Shown here piece after piece: positions 56,067-64,000 of a stretch of 64,000 bases of DNA. Made by a program: the position numbers and the translations under genes. The notes below the pieces were generated by a model. The model did not search any database, was not told the DNA's origin, and worked only from the letters and a program-made list of their open reading frames with translations. Numbering within the stretch: the first letter of the stretch is position 1; the number at the start of each line of letters is the position of its first letter. Where the stretch lies: positions 36,571,095 through 36,635,094 of the forward strand of contig CM026394.1 in the NCBI GenBank assembly GCA_014843695.1, in the 5' to 3' direction. Source of the stretch: Archivesica marissinica. Its lineage: Eukaryota > Mollusca > Bivalvia > Venerida > Vesicomyidae.

Positions 56067-57191
56067 GCATACTTCTTCGCGTTGCTCAGTCGATGAACCA
56101 GTTCGTTCAATATTTCGCATCCTCTTTTATTTCACGTCGGGCCACGGGCCTGACATAAATGTCGCAGGGTTAATAATTCGAATATAGATCTAGACAAGTG
56201 TTTGAATATATTGTGGCTGTGGTTATGGATCCCTTGAAACTTAGATTAACTGGTTAATAACCCTGCGAAAGCAACACAAACCGGAAGTAAGCACAGATAT
56301 ATGTCAGAGTTACATGGGATGTATCCTATTGATCGGCGGCCTATGCTTGTTCTTAATGTCCATCAATGTTTTATTTAAAGCATTATGGGATGTCCAACCC
56401 GTTTGCTCTCGGATATATGCATCTTTTATTCTTCCCATCGTACACCAAATTCTATTTTTAATTTAGTCTAAAAATAGCATCTATTCAAATATTGTAATCT
56501 AAAATTATTAAAGTTATCGTCATGTATTTTTAAACATCGGATTCTTGAATTCCAGTGTAATAGGTCGAATAGTCATCACATATATATAATGTATCTAAAA
56601 TATCTAGATTTGTTAATTTCTAAATAGGAAATCGAGTGTATTTTTCATTTGCAAATATACTAATTTATTCAAAAGTAAACACGCTCGGATGTGATTCTGA
56701 AAATATAGCAAATATAAAACACACGTTGGATTGTACAATATTGAGGTCCGGTGCGTATGTTGAGCAAAAATTCCCGTATACAAAAGAAACAAACAAACCA
56801 ATTACTATGGGCGACTGTGGCTTCGGCCGCAATGTTCACATGCGTGTCATTGACCTTTTTGTTCGTTATTAATAGCTAATTTCATATTAAATGAAATCAG
56901 AGCGGAAAACTATAGCTTATCGCCTATAAAGGGCATCTCCTAAGTAGTTATGATTTGGCAGTGTTGTAATATTTTCTAAACTATTAATTTAAAAAAAGAA
57001 TGTACTTGAAAACTAGATAATATTAATTTTACCAGATCTACGATAATATTGTCCCTCTCACAGTTACACATTATATTCAATAGTAAACAATTACCGTGTA
57101 CATGCTACCTAACTTACTGTGCGTAAATCACTTTTTGTAGATTTTAATAAAACAGCTGACAAACGTGTTTTCCTGAAACACCAATTTCTAG
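56067..57191. other. AT-rich intergenic DNA
   Basis: Short frames on either strand show no motif. I see no gene, RNA or repeat. Confidence 0.55.
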
Positions 57192-59640
57192 AATGAATGG
57201 TGTTTTACGGCGCATCGACATCTAAGGTCATGTAGCGCGCATTAAAGTTATGTTTATTGTCGAGTGTATGAAATAAAATTCTATATAAATGTATGCATTA
57301 CGTAAAAATTAATACTAAGAAGTTATAAAGACGTAAGATTAATTACAGGTAATATATAAATGAATGATTACTACAAAGGCATGATTAACAATTGATATCA
57401 CAGCTTATTATAAATTCCTATTGCCTTGATAAATGATATGATGGACTCTACTCTGATAGAGTCGAAGAGTTTTTTAATGTTGTCCACATTGTAGTACTGC
57501 AACCGGATTGGTTGAAGGTCAACACAGTGTATTAAGATATGCTCCACCGTGTATAGAGTATTGCATGGGATACATTCTGGTGCATCATCTCGTGACAACA
57601 GCCATGAATGTGATATTCGAGAATGACCAATCCTGAGACGGGCAAGAATGACTTCTTCTCGACGAATAGGCCTGTAAATTGGGCACCATTCGCCAAGTGT
57701 TGGTTTGATCGAATGAAGTTTGTTAAAAATTTCACCATCCCAGTGGGCCTGCCAAGAGGATTGAATTAAGGTAAGAATTGTAGACTTAAAATCGGTATAA
57801 CACACTTTAATCCTAGAAATTGGTAATGACAAAGCCAGCTTTGCATTCTGGTCAGCCATTTCATTACCTTTTATACCCATATGACTCGGAAGCCAGCAGA
57901 ACACAAATGTATTTTTCATAATACAAAGCCTGTAAAACAGACAAGGAATCAGAGAAAATGATATATTGAACATAGTGTGATTCCACTGCAAGATCTAGAG
58001 CGAGATCTATGGCCTTCAGTTCGGCAGAGAAAATTGAGGACTTGTTTGGAAGTCTACATTTCCGATTTTTATTCCCAAAGATTGCTGCTGACGCAACAGT
58101 GTCACCAGCTTTTGAACCATCTGTGTATATGGCTTTGAAGTCAGAATAAAATTCCCTGATTTCATGATATTTTGTTTGAAACTGGCTCCTGTCTGTAATA
58201 GACTTTTTATCAGAAGTGAGATCAAAGCGAAACTCGGCAGTTTTAAGGGTCCAAGGAGGAGAATCTGGGATTTTATACTGTGCAATAGATTTCATGTCAA
58301 TATGTAGGTCATCTAGACATTGTTCCATGCGTATACCTAGTGGGGCAATAGCTCTCGGTTTTCTTTGAAACTGCACTTTAAATTGGGGTTGAAAGACCAC
58401 TTTGTGAGCTGGGTTTAGAGGATTTGACTTGAGTTTCAGTAGGTATTGAAGAGCTAGCTTCTGTCGTCTAGCATACAGAGAGGGTTCATTTGCTTCAGCA
58501 TAAAGACTTTTAACAGGGGAAGTTCTGAAAGCTCCAAGGACTAATCGTAGACCTTGATTATGTACAGGATCAAGTATTTTCAGGTACGATTTTCGTGCAG
58601 ATCCGTAAATTATCGAACCATAATCCAGCTTAGAGCGAACCAATGACCGATAGAGCCGTAGAAGTACCTTTCTATCAGCTCCCCAATCGGAATGTGCCAC
58701 AACCTTTAAAATATTTAGAGCTTTTTTACATTTCTTTTTTAAATCATTGATATGAGGAATGAATGAGAGTTTTTTATCAAAGATAACACCTAAACATTTG
58801 TATTCTGAGACTACTTCTACACGTGAGCCATCCAGGTAAATTTCTGGGTCTGGATGAAGTCCACGTAGATTACAAAAATGCATACATTTAGTTTTTGATT
58901 TAGAAAATTTAAAACCATTTTCATCCGACCAAGTCTGAAGTTTATTCAGACATTGCTGGAGTTGACGTTCTATTATGTTCATATTACTAGACCTGAAGCA
59001 AATAACAAAATCATCTACATAAAGGGAGCACTCAACCCCTGGATTTATTGATTTAACAATATTGTTTATCTTAATACTAAACAATGTAACGGACAAAATA
59101 CAACCCTGTGGTACACCCATCTGCTGTTCCCGAGCATCTGATAGGGTATTACAAACACGAACACGAAAAAGTCTTTCATTTAAAAATGCAGAAATAAATA
59201 ATGGAAGGCGTCCTCTGAGGTCAAAGTCGTGAAGATCTTTTAAAATGCCATATTTCCAGGTTGTGTCATAAGCACTCTCAAGGTCGAAAAATACTGAAGC
59301 AACATGTTGTTTATTGACAAAGCCCTCTCTTATAAATGTTTCGAAACGAACTAGATGATCCAGTGTGCTTCGCTGCTGACGAAAGCCACTCTGGACATTA
59401 ACAATTAAATGATTTGATTCGAGAAACCATACAAGCCGGTTGTTTACCATTCTTTCCATAGTTTTACATATACAACTTGTTAACGCTATGGGTCTATAGT
59501 TGTTTGGATCCTTTTTATCCTTATCTGGTTTTGGTATTGGGATGACTAAAGCCTCCCTCCAAGATGTAGGAAACTCACCAGTTTGCCATATAGAATTAAA
59601 CATGTCCAATAAGATAAAGAGGGAGGAGCTAGGTCTATAG
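57192..59640 (-). mobile_element. LINE A copy 4 (A4), 5'-truncated
   Basis: On the minus strand it runs from within RT (LLDMFNSIWQTGEFP at ~59620) to the 3' UTR. The 3' end at 57195 is GAATGGTGTTTTACGGCGC with only one ATTC. At its 5' end ~45 bp (CTATAGTTGTTTGGATCCTT on the plus strand) that belong ~140 bp inside are repeated (59633-59680), a small rearrangement at the insertion breakpoint. Confidence 0.9.
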
Positions 59641-59680
59641 TTGTTTGGATCCTTTTTATCCTTATCTGGTTTTGGTAATA
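57398..59680 (-). pseudogene. LINE A4 ORF2 (RT and RNase H), nearly intact
   Basis: The best-preserved family A copy. One frame from the 5' breakpoint to ~57915 contains NNYRPIALTS, FFDLESAYDT, GVPQGCILS, catalytic YVDDF (~59010), the thumb, and RNase H up to FSDSLSVLQALYYEK. A ~57-bp deletion near 57915 then removes part of RNase H, and an associated frame change separates the last segment (FVFCWLPSHMGIKGNEMADQ to the TGA at 57398). The C-terminal zinc motif CIPCNTLYTVEHILIHC is complete, unlike A1. The endonuclease is absent through truncation. Confidence 0.85.
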
Positions 59681-59706
59681 GAGGAGCATTGAAATGGTCT
59701 AGAGGC

Positions 59707-60030
59707 ATTCTATGTATTGTACTGACAACTATGTATGTATTGTACTGACAACTATGTATGTATTGTACTGACAACTATGTATGTATTGTACTGACAACTC
59801 TGTATGTATTGTACTGACAACTCTGTATGTATGACTGACAACTATGTATGTATTGACTGACAACTCTGAAACACAACTATGTATTGTACTGACAACTATT
59901 ATGTATTGTACTGACAACTATGTATGTATTGTACACAACCAATGCACTGACAACTCTGTATGTATTGTACTGACAACTCTGTATGTATTGCACTGACAAC
60001 TATGTATGTATTGTACTGACAACACTGTAT
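59707..60030. repeat. 23-bp tandem array
   Basis: About 13 imperfect copies of TATGTATTGTACTGACAACT plus three bases, with CTC/CTA variants and several shortened units. It directly follows the LINE A4 breakpoint. Confidence 0.9.
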
Positions 60031-60337
60031 TGATTTTCACACTTATTTTTGGTAATTCTTATTTGTGTACCTATACAAGCGCAGATTATACGATTTCGTC
60101 ACTGGAGGCAAGTATTTGACAGCAAGCAGAGACACATGTTTTCAGCTTGTATATTGATATTCCCTGCCCTCCCTTCCAGTGATGTTGGCTCATGGCTCAT
60201 TAAACAATTCCTTATCATTAATCCTTTCAGCTGGACCTTGGTACAGTCATTTTGAACTCATTTATTACTCAAGACACTTTCAATACGTTTTTACTTTAAA
60301 GTATTTTAGTAGTGTTCATGTTGATCAAGATCAGTCC
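60031..60337. other. Intergenic DNA
   Basis: No supported feature. Confidence 0.5.
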
Positions 60338-60735
60338 GCAAATGTTTCCACCTCGGCAAATGTTTCCACCTCAGCAAATGCTTCCACCTCGGCAAATGTT
60401 TCCACCTCGGCAAATGTTTCCACCTCAGCAAATGCTTCCACCTCGGCAAATGTTTCCACCTCGGCAAATGTGTCCACCTCAGCAAATGTTTCCACCTCGG
60501 CAAATGTTTCCACCTCAGCAAATGTTTCCACCTCGGCAAATGCTTCCACCTCGGCAAATGTTTCCACCTCGGCAAATGTTTCCACCTCAGCAAATGCTTC
60601 CACCTCGGCAAATGCTTCCACCTCGGCAAATGTTTCCACCTCGGCAAATGTTTCCACCTCGGCAAATGTTTCCACCTCGGCAAATGTTTCCACCTCGGCA
60701 AATGTTTCCACCTCGGCAAATGTTTCCACCTCCGT
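60338..60735. repeat. 18-bp tandem array (CCTCGGCAAATGTTTCCA)
   Basis: About 22 copies with G/A (CCTCAGC) and T/C (ATGCTTCC) variants. It is open in several frames (for example TSANVS repeats) because 18 is divisible by three. No sign of coding. Confidence 0.95.
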
Positions 60736-61272
60736 GCTTCGAGTTGTTAATTATCATATTATGATGCTTCGATGTTCTTTCTGACAACGTTCTCATGACG
60801 TATTAATGTATTCCCAATCCAGTTACAATGTAATAGCACGTATATCATCATATTGTCAATATAATATATACTTATATGTATACTAGACTGTGGGCACAAT
60901 TTATAGATATTTTAATCTCAAATTTATTCAAATATATCCTTAAAAAAAGTGGCAAAATATGAAGATATATCCAAATATATAATTATTTTGAACACACATG
61001 CACGATTGTTAGTGGCAACAGTGGATCATCTTTCTATCTTCCTGTAATGTCAAACCCTCACATTCTAACACCTATGATTGTTAGTGGTAACAGTTGATAG
61101 CTTCCCCGCTCGGACAACCGCCATTTATTATGTGGCCATTCTCAAGTAACAATCTCTTTGAGCACATTTCTATTACAAGCCATTATGAATATAGCAATCG
61201 AGCTTATGTGGGGTGTCTACACAGTGTAGTGACTGTGGTACATAGGGAGATTTGTACAGTCTCGCTATAGAG
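60736..61272. other. AT-rich intergenic DNA with a short repeat
   Basis: ATGATTGTTAGTGG.AACAGT occurs at ~61003-61021 and ~61074-61093. Nothing else recognised. Confidence 0.5.
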
Positions 61273-61346
61273 CTAGCTTTTATAGCGACGCGGTAGAGTG
61301 TACATATCCAGGTAATGAAGGATCAGGCAGCTGTGGGTTCAAACCG
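61273..61346 (+). mobile_element. tRNA-derived SINE head fragment
   Basis: TAGCGACGCGGTAGAGTG resembles box A and GGGTTCAAACCGG is a good box B (~61337). The spacing (~50 nt) suits a tRNA-derived promoter. There is no cloverleaf good enough for a tRNA gene and no second copy in the window. Confidence 0.45.
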
Positions 61347-61611
61347 GAGTTTGGCTAGGTTACTTTAACGGTTACTGAATTGGTAAAAACATTAACTCTG
61401 AGATGCAACGCATGCAAAGCTGAAGTAGGTGTGAAATCCGACACACTCAACAACAGCTTGAAGAAATGGAAACCCTTCAGTACAATACCTACATGTACTG
61501 TAGATTCTGAGAAAACAACGATCACACGGCAGTCAGGGCCATCAGCTAAGTGTTACAAGTTCCAACATATGGGAAGGAAAAGAAACAACTTGGATTTCCA
61601 GAATGCCACAT

Positions 61612-61884
61612 TATTCTATTCATTATTATTATATTTCGGGTTTTACGCCTGCATCAGCACCATTTTTGGGCTATATCGCCGGCGGGCAGTTTACCTAACA
61701 ACACCTTTCCTGGGCAGGCTCCAGCGGTTAACCAGTACTTGGGTGCACCAACCTCCGTAAGAAACTGCCAACTTTTTCATATAAATGAAACACCGTCTGA
61801 GTGGGGCTCGAACCCGTGACCATCAGTGATGATAGGTTACAGTAGTATACAAGTCAGCGACCTTAACCACTCGACCACCTTTAC
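61612..61884 (-). mobile_element. SINE3 (class II tRNA-like head), minus strand
   Basis: Read on the minus strand from ~61881: AGGTGGTCGAGTGGTTAAGG (box A as in tRNA-Leu/Ser), an extended middle, then GTCACGGGTTCGAGCCCCAC (box B, 61820-61801). A ~150-nt unrelated body follows (GGAGGTTGGTGCACCCAAGT, GCCCGCCGGCGATATAGCCC) and an A/T-rich AATATAATAATAATGAAT tail at ~61615-61632. This structure is that of a tRNA-derived SINE. Short plus-strand frames across it are not genes. Confidence 0.65.
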
Positions 61885-62883
61885 TTATTATATTATTTAT
61901 CAATGATATTCGAGAACATATTGATGCTAACAACTTAACTGAAAATGACCGTGATCAGTTGTCCATGTATATGCTATTGTTTGCCGATGATATTGCGTTG
62001 TTCACAACCAATCCTGAGAGTCTACAAACTCATCTTGATTCGATATATATTTCTACATTAGATAAAGCCTGCAGTATACCTGGAGGGTACATCATAGTAT
62101 GTATACATTAGATAAAGCCTGCAGTATACCTGGAGGGTACATCATAGTATGTATACATTAGATAAAGCCTGCAGTATACCTGGAGGGTACATCATAGTAT
62201 GTATACATTAGATAAAGCCTGCAGTATACCTGGAGGGTACATCATAGTATGTATACATTAGATAAAGCCTGCAGTATACCTGGAGGGTACATCATAGTAT
62301 GTATACATTAGATAAAGCCTGCAGTATACCTGGAGGGTACATCATAGTATGTATACATTAGATAAAGTCTGCAGTATACCTGTATTCTGTGAAATGGGGT
62401 TTGAAAATAAATGTTAAGAAAACTAAAAATATATATATTTCAGAAAAGAAAACAAGCACATGAATATGAATGGTTTGTAAATGGAGAAAAACTAGATGTT
62501 GTGGATGCTTTTGTTTATCTGGGTGCAAGTTTTACTTATACAGGAAACATGAAAAATGATAGCTAAACTGTGTCTGATCAGGTATTGAAAGCGTATAATG
62601 CTTTACTGTCATTATTTAGTAGAGTTAATTTAGCTATCAAAACAAAACTGTGTTTATTGGATTCCATGATTTCGCCCATTTTGCTTTATAGTGCCGATGT
62701 TTGTGGCATATATGATATAAAAGATATTGATAAAATACGTATACAGTTTTGTAAATATAGTTTAGGTGTTAGTCGGCAAACACCAAACTTAGCAGTGTTT
62801 GGTGAGTTAGGTAGATACCCATTGTCAGTTATTTGCAAAGAAAAGGTTTTAAAATACTGGCTAAAAAAATATATATACACTTA
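61885..62883 (+). pseudogene. LINE G reverse transcriptase fragment with internal minisatellite
   Basis: The first part encodes LFINDIREHIDANNLTEND and the catalytic block LLFADDIALFTTNPESLQTH (~61973). It is interrupted by the 50-bp repeat array (62052-62385). The RT then resumes with YSVKWGLKINVKKTKN, VVDAFVYLGASFTYTG, a TAA at ~62564, and the thumb/C-terminal part (LLYSADVCGIYDIKDIDKIR, VFGELGRYPLSV), ending at TAA 62881. It is similar in pattern to LINE F. Upstream motifs are absent, so it is truncated at both ends. Confidence 0.75.
62052..62385. repeat. 50-bp tandem array inside LINE G
   Basis: About 6.5 nearly identical 50-bp units with cores ACATTAGATAAAGCCTGCAG and TACCTGGAGGGTACATCATA. 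It lies within the RT coding region and introduces stops. Confidence 0.95.
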
Positions 62884-63042
62884 AAGCAGCATTACATCGT
62901 AATAAAGGATGTTTTGGGTAAAATATAAATACTAATGTGTGTGTGTTTACAAAAATCGAAATAGTCGCTCATAAACGACAACATTCCAATATATTTAAAC
63001 CGTCGTATACGCGAATTTGTTAATCAACACACGAAATATAGT
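62884..63042. other. Flanking DNA before gap
   Basis: No feature recognised. Confidence 0.5.
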
Positions 63043-64000
63043 NNNNNNNNNNNNNNNNNNNNNNNNNNNNNNNNNNNNNNNNNNNNNNNNNNNNNNNNNN
63101 NNNNNNNNNNNNNNNNNNNNNNNNNNNNNNNNNNNNNNNNNNNNNNNNNNNNNNNNNNNNNNNNNNNNNNNNNNNNNNNNNNNNNNNNNNNNNNNNNNNN
63201 NNNNNNNNNNNNNNNNNNNNNNNNNNNNNNNNNNNNNNNNNNNNNNNNNNNNNNNNNNNNNNNNNNNNNNNNNNNNNNNNNNNNNNNNNNNNNNNNNNNN
63301 NNNNNNNNNNNNNNNNNNNNNNNNNNNNNNNNNNNNNNNNNNNNNNNNNNNNNNNNNNNNNNNNNNNNNNNNNNNNNNNNNNNNNNNNNNNNNNNNNNNN
63401 NNNNNNNNNNNNNNNNNNNNNNNNNNNNNNNNNNNNNNNNNNNNNNNNNNNNNNNNNNNNNNNNNNNNNNNNNNNNNNNNNNNNNNNNNNNNNNNNNNNN
63501 NNNNNNNNNNNNNNNNNNNNNNNNNNNNNNNNNNNNNNNNNNNNNNNNNNNNNNNNNNNNNNNNNNNNNNNNNNNNNNNNNNNNNNNNNNNNNNNNNNNN
63601 NNNNNNNNNNNNNNNNNNNNNNNNNNNNNNNNNNNNNNNNNNNNNNNNNNNNNNNNNNNNNNNNNNNNNNNNNNNNNNNNNNNNNNNNNNNNNNNNNNNN
63701 NNNNNNNNNNNNNNNNNNNNNNNNNNNNNNNNNNNNNNNNNNNNNNNNNNNNNNNNNNNNNNNNNNNNNNNNNNNNNNNNNNNNNNNNNNNNNNNNNNNN
63801 NNNNNNNNNNNNNNNNNNNNNNNNNNNNNNNNNNNNNNNNNNNNNNNNNNNNNNNNNNNNNNNNNNNNNNNNNNNNNNNNNNNNNNNNNNNNNNNNNNNN
63901 NNNNNNNNNNNNNNNNNNNNNNNNNNNNNNNNNNNNNNNNNNNNNNNNNNNNNNNNNNNNNNNNNNNNNNNNNNNNNNNNNNNNNNNNNNNNNNNNNNNN
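63043..64000. other. Assembly gap (Ns)
   Basis: All bases are N. Confidence 1.

Noticed and set aside
61380..61760. 126-codon plus-strand frame with a hydrophobic stretch
   Set aside because: Its second half lies across the minus-strand SINE3 and no family or start context is visible.
61801..61884. Functional tRNA-Leu/Ser gene on the minus strand
   Set aside because: There is no paired acceptor stem, an abnormal middle region and an attached SINE body.

Overview
This window is repeat-dense animal genomic DNA, not prokaryotic. It has no operons or ribosome-binding-site gene starts. It carries non-LTR (LINE) retrotransposons, a Ty3/gypsy element, Tc1/mariner remnants, tRNA-derived SINEs and many kilobase-scale minisatellites, plus a few short reading frames bounded by spliceosomal-type splice sites. 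The mix of RNase H-bearing I-like LINEs, a SINE with a V-type core and very abundant minisatellites suggests a marine invertebrate, perhaps a mollusc. That assignment is inference only. The last 958 bases are an assembly gap.

Layout. 1-2267 is a GC-rich compound minisatellite ending near a SINE. 3961-9597 is a full-length but frameshifted LINE (family A, copy A1) with gag-like ORF1 and EN-RT-RNase H ORF2. 10523-18567 is a 25-bp satellite array split by a 7-kb composite: LINE B (10905-16134) and A2, an internally deleted family A copy. 18.8-22.7 kb holds four more tandem arrays and a mariner remnant. 25.3-26.7 kb is a 57-bp array. 26.8-27.6 kb is a LINE C tail. 27.6-30.2 kb is a triplicated ~0.85-kb block in which an 18-bp seed has grown into three different arrays. 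31.3-31.9 kb holds a likely host exon built on a 177-bp repeat. 32.2-34.6 kb (57-bp unit) and 35.0-38.3 kb (42-bp unit) are large arrays. 38.3-40.8 kb has SINEs and the best host-exon candidate (40588-40718, minus). 40.8-50.2 kb is a LINE nest: A3 interrupted by LINE D with a 6-bp target duplication, then E and F head to head. 50.3-54.3 kb is a decayed Ty3/gypsy element, next to a Tc1-like element (54394-55702) with an apparent spliceosomal intron. 57.2-59.6 kb is LINE A4. The rest holds small arrays, SINEs and a LINE G fragment.

How it works together. The LINEs encode the machinery (APE endonuclease, reverse transcriptase, RNase H, nucleic-acid-binding gag) for target-primed reverse transcription. 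The SINEs presumably borrowed such machinery. Nearly every copy here is disabled. Only the 5'-truncated LINE D keeps a long uninterrupted RT frame. Many long open frames in the region are by-products of tandem arrays whose period is divisible by three, and I do not call them genes. I did not find a clear novel multi-gene system. The most interesting items are the host-exon candidates, the intron in the Tc1 transposase, the A2 deletion derivative, the nested insertions and the several minisatellites of distinct origin.
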